DNA from: UBA4615 sp044371545
GTDB lineage: Bacteria > Pseudomonadota > Gammaproteobacteria > Burkholderiales > Burkholderiaceae_E
Assembly: GCA_044371545.1 (NCBI GenBank)
Contig: JBILTM010000054.1
Span: forward strand, 1-25,340
Reading direction: 5' to 3'
Length of the DNA stretch: 25,340 nt
Under the pieces are notes generated by a model. The model did no database searches, was not told where the DNA came from, and saw nothing but the letters and a program-made list of their open reading frames with translations. Position 1 is the stretch's first letter; each line of letters opens with the position of its first letter. Shown here one piece after another: positions 15,325 through 23,571 of the stretch. A program made the position numbers and the translations under genes.

Positions 15325-16668
15325 TTGGCCAAGACTCCCACTGCGCTGATCAAGCAAGGCGGCAAGTACGGCGACCTCAAGCGCCGGCTGTGGTTCCTGC
15401 TGCTCGCGCTGGTCGTCTTCCGGATCGGGACGCACATCCCCACGCCGGGGATCGACCCCGAACAGCTGACCCAGCTGTTCCGGCAGCAGTCCGGCGGCGT
15501 GCTCGGCCTGTTCAACCTGTTCTCGGGTGGCGCGCTGTCGCGGTTCTCGGTGCTGGCTCTGGGGATCATGCCGTACATCTCGGCGTCGATCATCATGCAG
15601 CTGTTGACCGTGATCGTGCCGCAGCTCGAGGCGATCAAGAAGGAAGGCGAGGCGGGGCGGCGCAAGATCACCCAGTACACGCGGTGGTTCACGCTGGTGC
15701 TCGCGACCTTCCAGGCCTTCGGGATCTCGGTGGCGCTCGAGTCGCAGCCGGGCCTCGTGATCGAGCCCGGCATGATGTTCCGCTTCACCGCGGCGGTCTC
15801 GCTGGTCACCGGCACGATGTTCCTGATGTGGCTGGGCGAGCAGATCACCGAGCGCGGCCTGGGCAACGGGATCTCGATCCTGATCTTCGCGGGGATCGTG
15901 TCCGGGCTGCCCGGCGCGATGGCCGGCATGGGCGAGCTGGTGCGCACCGGCTCGATGAGCCCGTTCGTCGCGCTGATCATCGTCGCGCTGGTGGTCCTGG
16001 TGACGGCCTTCGTCGTGTTCGTCGAGCGGGGCCAGCGCCGGATCACGATCAACTATGCCAAGCGCCAGGTGGGCAACCGCGTGTACGGCGGGCAGTCCTC
16101 GTACCTGCCGCTGAAGCTGAACATGTCGGGCGTGATCCCGCCGATCTTCGCGTCGTCGATCATCCTGTTCCCGGCGACGGCCGCGCAGTGGTTCACCTCG
16201 GGCGACTCCGAGAGCATGGTGGTGCGGTTCATCAAGGACCTCGCCGCGACGCTGTCGCCGGGCCAGCCGGTCTACATCGCGCTGTACGCGGTCGCGATCG
16301 TGTTCTTCTGCTTCTTCTACACGGCGCTGGTCTTCAACAGCCGCGAGACCGCCGACAACCTGAAGAAGAGCGGCGCGTTCGTCCCCGGCATCCGCCCGGG
16401 CGAGCAGACCGCGAAGTACGTCGACAAGATCCTGATGCGGCTCACGCTCGCCGGTGCGATCTACATCACCGCGGTGTGCCTGCTGCCCGAGTTCCTGGTC
16501 CTGCGCTGGAACGTGCCGTTCTACTTCGGCGGGACCTCGCTGCTCATCATCGTGGTCGTGACGATGGACTTCATGGCCCAGGTCCAGGCGTACCTGATGT
16601 CGCACCAGTACGAGAGTCTCTTGAAGAAGACGAACTTCAAGGGCATGGGCACGCCGCCGATGCGGTGA
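15325..16668 (+). CDS. secY: Protein translocase subunit SecY
   Basis: This 447-residue SecY is the channel of the Sec translocon in the inner membrane. It opens with a cytosolic segment (KYGDLKRRLWFLLLALVVFR) that leads into the first of ten transmembrane helices. The plug-region IPTPGID, FSVLALGIMPYISASIIMQL, GNGISILIFAGIVSGLP and the cytosolic loop RGQRRITINYAKRQ are all family marks. The start is TTG at 15325 with AAGGCAGG about eight bases upstream; no ATG fits the conserved N-terminus. It would export the signal-peptide proteins at 1776 and 4883. Confidence 0.97.
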   Translation: MAKTPTALIKQGGKYGDLKRRLWFLLLALVVFRIGTHIPTPGIDPEQLTQLFRQQSGGVLGLFNLFSGGALSRFSVLALGIMPYISASIIMQLLTVIVPQLEAIKKEGEAGRRKITQYTRWFTLVLATFQAFGISVALESQPGLVIEPGMMFRFTAAVSLVTGTMFLMWLGEQITERGLGNGISILIFAGIVSGLPGAMAGMGELVRTGSMSPFVALIIVALVVLVTAFVVFVERGQRRITINYAKRQVGNRVYGGQSSYLPLKLNMSGVIPPIFASSIILFPATAAQWFTSGDSESMVVRFIKDLAATLSPGQPVYIALYAVAIVFFCFFYTALVFNSRETADNLKKSGAFVPGIRPGEQTAKYVDKILMRLTLAGAIYITAVCLLPEFLVLRWNVPFYFGGTSLLIIVVVTMDFMAQVQAYLMSHQYESLLKKTNFKGMGTPPMR

Positions 16669-16687
16669 GCGAGAGCGCGAGGGGCGG

Positions 16688-16906
16688 ATGTCCAAGGACG
16701 ATGTCATCCAGATGCAGGGGGAGGTGGTCGAGAACCTTCCCAACGCGACGTTCCGCGTGAAGCTGGAGAACGGGCACATGGTGCTCGGGCACATCTCGGG
16801 AAAGATGCGGATGCACTACATCCGGATCCTCCCGGGCGACAAGGTCACGGTGGAACTCACGCCCTACGACCTGTCGCGTGCGCGGATCGTGTTCAGGGCC
16901 AAGTGA
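16688..16906 (+). CDS. infA: Translation initiation factor IF-1
   Basis: This 72-residue IF-1 blocks the 30S A site during initiation. It is a single OB fold: DDVIQMQGEVVENLPNATFR, LENGHMVLGHISGKMRMHYI and VELTPYDLSRARIVFR, very close to other proteobacterial IF-1 proteins. AGGGGCGG lies directly before the ATG. Placement between secY and rpmJ is common in betaproteobacteria and differs from E. coli, where infA is elsewhere. Confidence 0.97.
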   Translation: MSKDDVIQMQGEVVENLPNATFRVKLENGHMVLGHISGKMRMHYIRILPGDKVTVELTPYDLSRARIVFRAK

Positions 16907-16966
16907 CCGCGGACGGCGCGGAGCGAAGAAACGAGGACGGCGCGCCCGGCGCGCACGGAGAAAGAG

Positions 16967-17080
16967 ATGAAGGTACTGGCAAGCGTCAAGAAGATCTGCC
17001 GCAAGTGCAAGATCATCAAGCGTAACGGCGTGGTCCGGGTGATCTGCACCGACCCGCGCCACAAGCAGCGTCAAGGCTGA
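16967..17080 (+). CDS. rpmJ: 50S ribosomal protein L36
   Basis: This 37-residue gene reads MKVLASVKKICRKCKIIKRN and continues to PRHKQRQG before TGA at 17078-17080. Cys11, Cys14, Cys27 and His32 form the zinc ribbon of the metal-binding L36 type. GGAGAAAGAG lies just upstream of the ATG. It occupies the standard place between infA and rpsM. Cells with this type often carry a zinc-free paralogue elsewhere, which cannot be checked here. Confidence 0.97.
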   Translation: MKVLASVKKICRKCKIIKRNGVVRVICTDPRHKQRQG

Positions 17081-17090
17081 GGGGCAAGGC

Positions 17091-17456
17091 ATGGCACGTA
17101 TCGCTGGCATCAACGTTCCCGACCGTCAGCACGCCGAGATCGGCCTGACGGCGATCTACGGCATCGGCCGGCCGCGCGCGCGCGCGATCTGCGAGGCGGC
17201 GGGCGTCCCGCTGACCAAGAAGGTCAAGGACCTGACCGACGCCGAGCTCGAGCGGATCCGCGACCAGATCAACCGCTTCACCATCGAGGGCGACCTGCGC
17301 CGCGAGGTGACGATGTCGATCAAGCGCCTGATGGACCTCGGCTGCTACCGGGGCGTGCGCCACCGTCGCGGCCTGCCGCTGCGCGGCCAGCGCACCCGGA
17401 CCAACGCGCGTACCCGCAAGGGCCCGCGCAAGGCCGGCGTGGCGCTGAAGAAGTAA
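17091..17456 (+). CDS. rpsM: 30S ribosomal protein S13
   Basis: This 121-residue S13 forms bridges to the 50S subunit from the 30S head. It starts MARIAGINVPDRQHAEIGLT, has a helix-hairpin-helix YGIGRPRARAICEAAG and the basic C-terminus RGLPLRGQRTRTNARTRKG. The first gene of the alpha cluster, it follows rpmJ by 10 bases with GAGGGGC as binding site. Confidence 0.98.
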   Translation: MARIAGINVPDRQHAEIGLTAIYGIGRPRARAICEAAGVPLTKKVKDLTDAELERIRDQINRFTIEGDLRREVTMSIKRLMDLGCYRGVRHRRGLPLRGQRTRTNARTRKGPRKAGVALKK

Positions 17457-17480
17457 ACCGAACGACCGAATCGAGAGAAC

Positions 17481-17885
17481 ATGGCCAAGCAACCTTCCGC
17501 CTCGGCGGGCAATCGCGTTCGCAAGAAGGTCCGCAAGAACGTGTCGGACGGCATCGCGCACGTCCATGCGTCGTTCAACAACACGATCATCACGATCACC
17601 GACCGGCAGGGCAACGCGCTGTCGTGGGCGTCGTCGGGTGGCGCGGGCTTCAAGGGCTCGCGCAAGTCGACGCCGTTCGCCGCACAGGTGGCCGCCGAGT
17701 CCGCCGGTCGTGCGGCCCAGGAGCAGGGCATCCGCAACCTCGACGTGCGCATCAAGGGCCCCGGCCCGGGCCGCGAGTCGTCGGTGCGGGCGCTCAACGC
17801 GCTGGGCATCAAGATCATGTCGATCGCCGACGTGACCCCGGTGCCGCACAACGGCTGCCGGCCTCCCAAGAAACGCCGGATCTGA
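17481..17885 (+). CDS. rpsK: 30S ribosomal protein S11
   Basis: This 134-residue S11 lies on the 30S platform near the mRNA exit. Diagnostic parts are SDGIAHVHASFNNTIITITD, ALSWASSGGAGFKGSRKSTP and the end VTPVPHNGCRPPKKRRI. ATCGAGAGAAC precedes the ATG. It is followed by a 96-base spacer before rpsD that contains a small GC hairpin (CGCGGC with GCCGCG near 17951-17966). Confidence 0.98.
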   Translation: MAKQPSASAGNRVRKKVRKNVSDGIAHVHASFNNTIITITDRQGNALSWASSGGAGFKGSRKSTPFAAQVAAESAGRAAQEQGIRNLDVRIKGPGPGRESSVRALNALGIKIMSIADVTPVPHNGCRPPKKRRI

Positions 17886-17981
17886 TCCGAGCGCTTCGCC
17901 AAGCCCACCGTTCGCCCCGTCGAGCGATCGACGTCGAAGGGCGGACTAACCGCGGCCCCGGCCGCGTAAGAGAGAAGAGAA

Positions 17982-18605
17982 GTGGCACGCTATACCGGAC
18001 CGAAAGCCAAGCTGTCCCGCCGCGAGGGGACGGACCTGTTCCTCAAGAGCACGCGCCGCGCGCTCTCCGACAAGTGCAAGCTCGACAGCAAGCCGGGCCA
18101 GCACGGCCGCACCTCCGGGTCGCGGACCAGCGACTACGGCCTGCAACTGCGCGAGAAGCAGAAGGTCAAGCGGATGTACGGCATCCTCGAGCGGCAGTTC
18201 CGCCGCTACTTCGAGGAGGCCGAGCGCCGCAAGGGCAACACCGGCGCGAACCTGATCGCGCTGCTCGAATGCCGCCTCGACAACGTCGTCTACCGGATGG
18301 GCCTCGCCTCCACGCGCGCCGAGGCGCGCCAGCTGGTCGGCCACAAGGCGATCGCGGTCAACGGCCAGACGCTGAACATCCCGTCGGCGCAGGTCAAGCC
18401 GAACGACGTCATCGCCGTGCGCGAGAAGGCGAAGAAGCAGACGCGCGTGCAGGACTCGCTGAGCCTCGCCGAGCAGAGCGGCTTCCCCCAGTGGGTCTCG
18501 GTCGACAAGACCAAGATGGAAGGCATCTTCAAGTCCGTGCCCGAGCGCTCGGACGTGGCGGCCGACATCAACGAGAGCCTGATCGTCGAGCTCTACTCGC
18601 GCTAA
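17982..18605 (+). CDS. rpsD: 30S ribosomal protein S4
   Basis: This 207-residue S4 is a primary 16S rRNA binder, and in E. coli the translational repressor of the alpha cluster. It begins with GTG at 17982 (VARYTGPKAKLSRREGTDLF), preceded by AGAGAAGAGA. The S4 RNA-binding domain is visible as LDNVVYRMGLASTRAEARQL and VGHKAIAVNGQTLNIPS. The length is normal and no zinc-binding cysteine cluster is present. It lies 16 bases before rpoA. Confidence 0.98.
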   Translation: MARYTGPKAKLSRREGTDLFLKSTRRALSDKCKLDSKPGQHGRTSGSRTSDYGLQLREKQKVKRMYGILERQFRRYFEEAERRKGNTGANLIALLECRLDNVVYRMGLASTRAEARQLVGHKAIAVNGQTLNIPSAQVKPNDVIAVREKAKKQTRVQDSLSLAEQSGFPQWVSVDKTKMEGIFKSVPERSDVAADINESLIVELYSR

Positions 18606-18621
18606 TCGAGGGATTCCATCC

Positions 18622-19626
18622 ATGCAGACAGCACTGTTGAAGCCCCGGATCGTCGAGGTCGAGCAACTCGGTCCGTCGCACGCGCGCGTCGTGATGGAGC
18701 CGTTCGAGCGGGGCTATGGCCACACGCTCGGCAACGCGCTGCGTCGCGTTCTGCTCTCGTCGATGGTCGGCTACGCGCCGACCGAGGTCCAGATCTCGGG
18801 CGTCGTCCACGAATACTCCACGATCGACGGCGTCCGCGAGGACGTGGTCGACCTGCTGCTGAACCTGAAGGGCATCGTCTTCAAGCTGCACAACCGCGAC
18901 GACGTGTTCCTCACGCTGCGCAAGGACAGCCCGGGCCCGGTGCTGGCGTCGGACATCGACCTGCCGCACGACGTCGAACTGGTCAACGGCGAGCACGTGA
19001 TCGCCAACCTGACCCAGGGCGGCAAGCTCGACATGCAGATCAAGGTCGAGAAGGGCCGCGGCTACGTGCCGGGCACGATGCGCAACCTGAACGACAGCAA
19101 GACGATCGGCCGGATCGTGCTCGACGCGTCGTTCTCGCCGGTGCGTCGTGTCTCGTACGCGGTCGAGAGCGCGCGGGTCGAGAACCGCACCGACCTCGAC
19201 AAGCTGCTGATCGACGTCGAGACCAACGGCGTGATCGCGCCCGAGGAGGCGGTCCGCCAGGCGGCGCGCATCCTCGTCGAGCAGCTGTCGGTCTTTGCCG
19301 CGCTCGAGGGCGCCGAGCCGTCGATCGACATCCTGGGCGGCGCGGCCTCGGCCAGCGTCGGCGGCGGGCGTTCGCCGCAGATCGATCCGATCCTGCTGCG
19401 CCCGGTCGACGACCTGGAGCTGACGGTGCGCTCGGCCAACTGCCTGAAGGCGGAGAACATCTACTACATCGGCGACCTGATCCAGCGGACCGAGAACGAG
19501 CTACTGAAGACCCCGAACCTGGGTCGCAAGTCGCTCAACGAGATCAAGGAAGTGCTGGCCTCGCGCGGACTCACCCTCGGCATGCGGCTGGAGAACTGGC
19601 CGCCGGCCGGGCTCGAGCGCCCGTAA
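18622..19626 (+). CDS. rpoA: DNA-directed RNA polymerase alpha subunit
   Basis: This 334-residue alpha subunit nucleates RNA polymerase assembly. The N-terminal dimerisation domain shows VVMEPFERGYGHTLGNALRR and VLLSSMVGYAPTEVQISGV. The C-terminal domain shows LELTVRSANCLKAENIYYIG with the conserved DNA- and activator-contacting arginine, then NLGRKSLNEIKEVLASRGL and the end LENWPPAGLERP. Length and place between rpsD and rplQ are canonical. ATCGAGGGA lies upstream of the ATG. Confidence 0.98.
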   Translation: MQTALLKPRIVEVEQLGPSHARVVMEPFERGYGHTLGNALRRVLLSSMVGYAPTEVQISGVVHEYSTIDGVREDVVDLLLNLKGIVFKLHNRDDVFLTLRKDSPGPVLASDIDLPHDVELVNGEHVIANLTQGGKLDMQIKVEKGRGYVPGTMRNLNDSKTIGRIVLDASFSPVRRVSYAVESARVENRTDLDKLLIDVETNGVIAPEEAVRQAARILVEQLSVFAALEGAEPSIDILGGAASASVGGGRSPQIDPILLRPVDDLELTVRSANCLKAENIYYIGDLIQRTENELLKTPNLGRKSLNEIKEVLASRGLTLGMRLENWPPAGLERP

Positions 19627-19656
19627 GCGCGACGCCGGACACGAAGGAATCGAACC

Positions 19657-20055
19657 ATGCGTCACCGTCACGGACTCCGCAAACTCAACCGGACCAGCAG
19701 CCATCGCGAGGCGATGCTGCGCAACATGACCGTCTCGCTGCTCAAGCACGAGATGATCAAGACCACGCTGCCCAAGGCCAAGGAGCTGCGCCGCGTCGTC
19801 GAGCCGATCATCACGCTGGGCAAGAAGCCGTCGCTGGCCAACCGCCGCCTCGCGTTCGACCGGCTCCGCGACCGCGACATGGTCGTCAAGATCTTCAACG
19901 AGCTCGGCCCGCGCTACGCCAACCGCAACGGCGGCTACCTGCGCATCCTGAAGTTCGGCTTCCGCATCGGCGACAACGCGCCGATGGCGCTGGTCGAGCT
20001 GATGGACCGCCCGGAGCCCACCGAGGCGCCGGCCGAAGAGGCGGCCGCCGCCTGA
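19657..20055 (+). CDS. rplQ: 50S ribosomal protein L17
   Basis: This 132-residue L17 sits near the tunnel exit. It begins MRHRHGLRKLNRTSSHREAM and contains TLPKAKELRRVVEPIITLG and GGYLRILKFGFRIGDNAPMA. A short acidic and Ala-rich tail (EPTEAPAEEAAAA) extends it slightly. It is the last ribosomal gene here; an intrinsic terminator follows 28 bases after the stop. Confidence 0.98.
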   Translation: MRHRHGLRKLNRTSSHREAMLRNMTVSLLKHEMIKTTLPKAKELRRVVEPIITLGKKPSLANRRLAFDRLRDRDMVVKIFNELGPRYANRNGGYLRILKFGFRIGDNAPMALVELMDRPEPTEAPAEEAAAA

Positions 20056-20083
20056 CGACCCGGGCGAGCGTCCTGCGTTCCGG

Positions 20084-20116
20084 CATCGCGGCGCTCTCGG
20101 GCGCCGCGATGTTTTT
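20084..20116 (+). terminator. Intrinsic terminator of the alpha cluster
   Basis: CATCGCGGCGC (20084-20094) pairs perfectly over 11 bases with GCGCCGCGATG (20101-20111), with a 6-base loop, and is followed at once by TTTTT (20112-20116). This is the best rho-independent terminator in the window. GGAGG of the next gene begins at the very next base, so read-through or a promoter within a very short space must express that gene. Confidence 0.85.
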
Positions 20117-20128
20117 GGAGGATCCCGC

Positions 20129-21040
20129 GTGCAGCCGGTGCTGAAGGTCGACGGGCTGGTCAAGGCGTTCGGGGGCCAGCGCGCGGTCGACGGCGTGTCG
20201 TTCTCGGTCGCCCCGGGGCAGTGCTTCGGGCTGCTCGGCCCGAACGGGGCCGGCAAGAGCACGACCTTGAAGCTCGTGCTCGGGCTGATGGAGCCGGACG
20301 CCGGCCGCATCGAGCTGCTCGGGCTGCCGGTGCCGGCGAAGGCGCGCGAGGCGCGCGCGCGGGTCGGCGTCGTGCCGCAGAACGATCCGCTCGACCCGGA
20401 CTTCACCGTCGCCGAGAACCTGCTGGTGTTCGGCCGCTACTTCGGCCAGCAGGACGCGGTCACGCGCGCGCGGATCGATCCGCTGCTCGACTTCGCGCAG
20501 CTCGCGCCCAAGCGCGACGCGCGGATCCAGGCGCTGTCGGGCGGCATGAAGCGGCGCCTGACGATCGCGCGTGCGCTGATCAACGATCCGCAGGTGATCT
20601 TCCTCGACGAGCCGACCACCGGGCTCGACCCGCAGGCGCGCCACCTGATCTGGGAGCGGCTGCGCCGGCTGCTCGCCGACGGCAAGACGATCGTGCTGAC
20701 CACGCACTTCATGGACGAGGCCGAGCGGCTGTGCGACCGGCTCGCGATCGTCGACGCCGGCCGGCCGATCGCCGAGGCCTCGCCCGTCGAGCTGATCCGC
20801 CGCGAGATCGAGCCGCACGTGATCGAGGTGCACGGGCCGGGCCGCGCCGGCTGGGCGCCGGGCGCGGCGGCGCTCGCCGATCGCGTCGAGACGGTCGGCG
20901 AGACGACGTTCGCGTACTGCCGCGATCCGGGGGCGCTGCTCGCCTCGGTGCAGGCGCGCACCGACCTGCGCACGCTGCACCGGCCGGCGAACCTCGAGGA
21001 CGTGTTCCTCAAGCTCACCGGCCGCGACCTGAGGGACTGA
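20129..21040 (+). CDS. nodI: NodI-like ABC transporter ATP-binding protein
   Basis: This 303-residue ATPase powers an ABC-2 type exporter. Walker A GPNGAGKST is at 37-45, the Q-loop glutamine near 84, the signature LSGGM at 136-140, Walker B VIFLDEP from 156 and the H-loop histidine at 193. The C-terminal region ends LEDVFLKLTGRDLRD, typical of NodI and drug-export relatives. The GTG start at 20129 is set by GGAGG at 20117-20121. Free-living Burkholderiales carry NodI/NodJ homologues unrelated to nodulation, so the substrate here is unknown. The permease gene follows after two bases. Confidence 0.85.
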   Translation: MQPVLKVDGLVKAFGGQRAVDGVSFSVAPGQCFGLLGPNGAGKSTTLKLVLGLMEPDAGRIELLGLPVPAKAREARARVGVVPQNDPLDPDFTVAENLLVFGRYFGQQDAVTRARIDPLLDFAQLAPKRDARIQALSGGMKRRLTIARALINDPQVIFLDEPTTGLDPQARHLIWERLRRLLADGKTIVLTTHFMDEAERLCDRLAIVDAGRPIAEASPVELIRREIEPHVIEVHGPGRAGWAPGAAALADRVETVGETTFAYCRDPGALLASVQARTDLRTLHRPANLEDVFLKLTGRDLRD

Positions 21041-21042
21041 CG

Positions 21043-21867
21043 ATGAGCGCCGCCGCCGACGAGCCCGTGCCCGCGGGCGCCCGCGCCCCGCGCCGATGGG
21101 CGCCCCCCGCGCCGAGCCTGCGGATGATCCCGGTCATCCGCCGCAACTTCATGGTCTGGAAGAAGCTCGCCGCCTCCAGCGTGCTCGCGAACGTCGCCGA
21201 CCCGCTGATCACGCTGGTCGCGTTCGGCTACGGGCTCGGGCGGTTGCTGCCCGAGATCGACGGCGTGCCGTACATCGTGTTCCTCGCCGGCGGCTCGATC
21301 TGCATGAGCACGATGATGGCCGCGAGCTTCGAGTCGCTGTACTCGGCGTTCTCGCGGATGCACGTGCAGCGGACCTGGGAGTCGCTGCTCAATGCGCCGC
21401 TGCTGCTCGACGACGTGCTCGCGGCCGAGTGGCTGTGGGCCGCGATCAAGGCGTGCATGTCGGGGCTCGCGATCATCCTGGTCGCGATCGCGCTGGGCGT
21501 CTCGCGCGAGCCGACGCTGCTGGCGGTGCTGCCGGTGGTCGTGCTGACCGGCCTCGCGTTCGCGGCGATCGGGCTGTGCTTCAACGCGGTCGCGAAGGGC
21601 TACGACTTCTTCTCGTACTACTTCACGCTCGTGCTGACGCCGATGACCTTCCTGTCGGGTGTCTTCTTCCCGGTCTCGCAGCTGCCCGACTGGCTGCAGG
21701 CGGCGAGCGCGTGGCTGCCTCTGACCGCGGCGATCGACCTGGTGCGCCCGCTGGTGCTCGGCCACTGGCCGGAGGCGGTCGCGCGGCCGCTCGCGGTGCT
21801 GCTCGGCTACGCGGCCGTCGGGTTCTGGGTGGCGACGGCGCTGACGCGCAAGCGCTTCGCGGCCTGA
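21043..21867 (+). CDS. nodJ: NodJ-like ABC-2 transporter permease
   Basis: This 274-residue inner membrane protein is the partner of the preceding ATPase. After a Pro/Ala-rich N-terminus of about 25 residues it shows the ABC-2 permease pattern: FMVWKKLAASSVLANVADPL, VAFGYGLGRLLPEIDGVPYI, FESLYSAFSRMHVQRTWESL, several hydrophobic helices, and TPMTFLSGVFFPVSQLPDWL with LPLTAAIDLVRPLVLG near the end. These are NodJ-family marks. The start ATG lies two bases after the nodI stop, so the two form one translational unit. Exported substrate not determinable. Confidence 0.85.
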   Translation: MSAAADEPVPAGARAPRRWAPPAPSLRMIPVIRRNFMVWKKLAASSVLANVADPLITLVAFGYGLGRLLPEIDGVPYIVFLAGGSICMSTMMAASFESLYSAFSRMHVQRTWESLLNAPLLLDDVLAAEWLWAAIKACMSGLAIILVAIALGVSREPTLLAVLPVVVLTGLAFAAIGLCFNAVAKGYDFFSYYFTLVLTPMTFLSGVFFPVSQLPDWLQAASAWLPLTAAIDLVRPLVLGHWPEAVARPLAVLLGYAAVGFWVATALTRKRFAA

Positions 21868-21892
21868 GGGCGCGGCGGGCGGCGCGCGGTCG

Positions 21893-23422
21893 TCACGGTC
21901 GTGACGATCGGCGCGCTCGCGCGGCGGCGGCCTCGCCACGCAGCGGCGCGTCGGCGGCGCGACGCACAGGGACGGCCGGCCCCGCGGTGCGCTGCGCGGA
22001 AGCCCCCGACGCGTGCGCGCTCCGGCCGCCGCGCGCCGCGGCGTGGCCGTGCCGGCCCCGCGCAGACGCTGCGCGCGGCGGCGGGTGGAACACCAGGTGC
22101 GCGGCGTCGAACGACTCGACGACCGACGCGTCGGCCGCGCCGCCCGCGGGCACCAGGATCCGCGAGCCGGCGCGCAGCCGGCGGTCGGCCGGCAGGCCGT
22201 TCGCGCGGCGGATCTCGGCGGCCTGCACGCCGCTGCGCTCGGCGATCGACTCGATCGACTCGTCGGCCCCAAGCGTGTGCGGCCGCCAGGTGACGAAGGG
22301 GCGCTGCTGCGACGCGTGCCGCTCGGCCGCGGCGAGGAAGACCGCGACGCGGTCGACCGGCAGGCGCAGCTCGGCATTGCGGTTCGCGGCGATCACCGGC
22401 CGGTTGTGCGACGCGTTCAGCGCGACGAACGCGTCGAGCGACATGTCGGCGAAGCGCGCGGCGAGCTTCAGGTCCATCGGTACCGGGTGCGCGACCGTCA
22501 CGAAGTAGGGTGCGTCCGGCACCGGCGGCAGCGTGACGCCGAGCGTCCGCGCGTCCGCGACGATACGCTTGAGCGCGAGCAGCTTGGGCACGTAGTGGCG
22601 CGTCTCGTCGGGCATCTTCAGCGACGCGTAGTCGGTCGGCCGGCCGCGGCGGCGGTTCGCCTCGACCGCGCGCGCGACCGCGCCTTCGCCCCAGTTGTAC
22701 GACGCGAGCGCGAGGAACCAGTCCCGGCCGTGCATCGCGTGCACCTCCTGCAGGTAGTCGAGCGCGGCGCGCGTGGACTCGACGACGTCGCGGCGCTCGT
22801 CGATCCACCAGTCCTGCGACAGGTCGAAGCGCTTCCCGGTGGCCGGGATGAACTGCCACAGGCCGGCCGCGGCCGCGTGCGAGGTCGCCCCGGGGTTCAT
22901 CGCGCTCTCGACGAAGGGCAGCAGCGCGAGCTCGGTCGGCAGGCCGCGCCGGGTCACCTCCTCGACGATGAAGTAGAGGTAGGGCGCGCCGCGCTCGAGC
23001 ATCCGCTCGAGCAGGTCGGGTCGTGCGAGGTACCAGCGCGTCCGCTGCTCGACGAGGGGCGAGCGCAGCTCCGGCATCGCGAAGCCGGCGCGCACGCGGT
23101 CCCACAGGCTGCGCGTGGCGGCGGCGGGCACGTCGGTCGGGCCGCGCTCGCGCGTCATCACCGGCGCGGCGGCGATCGAGGGGCCGGGCTGGGCCGACGG
23201 GAGCGACTCGATCGCGAGGTCCGACGGGACCGCGGGCGCGGGCCGCGCGCCGGCCGGCGGCGCGGCGGGGCGTGCGAGGGCGCCCGGTTCGGCGGACGCG
23301 TGCCCGTCGGCGGCCGAGCCCGGGCCCACCGATGCGCAGCCGGCGAAGCCGACGCACAGCAGCGCGAGCGCGGCGGCGCGGCGCAGGCAGCTCGGCGGTC
23401 GGATCGGCGGTCGGATCGGCAT
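21893..23422 (-). CDS. mltD: MltD-like membrane-bound lytic transglycosylase with LysM
   Basis: This 509-residue lipoprotein cleaves peptidoglycan glycan strands. From the ATG at 23422 it has a signal (RRAAALALLCVGFAGCAS) with the lipidated Cys near 29. An Ala/Pro-rich linker leads to a family 1 SLT domain: LLPFVESAMNPGATSHAAAA with catalytic Glu near 172, GLWQFIPATGKRF and ALASYNWGEGAV. A LysM motif (TLGADESIESIAERSGVQAA to RILVP) binds glycan. The last 80 or so residues are Ala/Arg/His-rich and low in complexity. An ATG at 23479 would add 19 residues ahead of the signal, which is less likely. It is convergent with nodJ. Confidence 0.85.
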   Translation of the reverse strand: MPIRPPIRPPSCLRRAAALALLCVGFAGCASVGPGSAADGHASAEPGALARPAAPPAGARPAPAVPSDLAIESLPSAQPGPSIAAAPVMTRERGPTDVPAAATRSLWDRVRAGFAMPELRSPLVEQRTRWYLARPDLLERMLERGAPYLYFIVEEVTRRGLPTELALLPFVESAMNPGATSHAAAAGLWQFIPATGKRFDLSQDWWIDERRDVVESTRAALDYLQEVHAMHGRDWFLALASYNWGEGAVARAVEANRRRGRPTDYASLKMPDETRHYVPKLLALKRIVADARTLGVTLPPVPDAPYFVTVAHPVPMDLKLAARFADMSLDAFVALNASHNRPVIAANRNAELRLPVDRVAVFLAAAERHASQQRPFVTWRPHTLGADESIESIAERSGVQAAEIRRANGLPADRRLRAGSRILVPAGGAADASVVESFDAAHLVFHPPPRAASARGRHGHAAARGGRSAHASGASAQRTAGPAVPVRRAADAPLRGEAAAARARRSSRP

Positions 23423-23571
23423 CGGGACGTCCCGGGGCGGGCGCACAGGGGTGCTACTGTACCGAGCCGGATGCGGCATTCCGACCGCCGGGCGGCCGAA
23501 CGGCGGTCGGGCGGCGACGGTCTCGGATCGTGGCCGTGGCGGGCGCCCCGCTCCGCACCGAGGAGATCCCG
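23423..23571. promoter_or_regulatory. Divergent mltD-cutA spacer with inverted repeat
   Basis: This 149-base divergent spacer contains a perfect inverted repeat, CCGACCGCCG (23481-23490) and CGGCGGTCGG (23501-23510), with a 10-base spacer. On the minus strand TACAGT (23461-23456) is a reasonable -10 box that would start transcription near 23449, ahead of the chosen mltD ATG; its -35 is poor. GAGGAG before the cutA ATG is a good binding site. An operator role for the repeat is inferred. Confidence 0.35.

Noticed and set aside
16940..16954. GCGCGCC-C-GGCGCGC palindrome before rpmJ
   Set aside because: The loop would be too short for a full stem, there is no T-tract, and such palindromes are expected in GC-rich spacers.
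21891..21906. CGTCAC-GGTC-GTGACG inverted repeat at the mltD stop, considered as a terminator between nodJ and mltD
   Set aside because: The stem is only six pairs, there is no T-tract and it overlaps coding sequence; support is too thin for a feature.
23391..23414. Tandem repeat taken as a possible CRISPR or mobile-element end
   Set aside because: Only two 12-base units, without spacers, and inside the mltD coding region.
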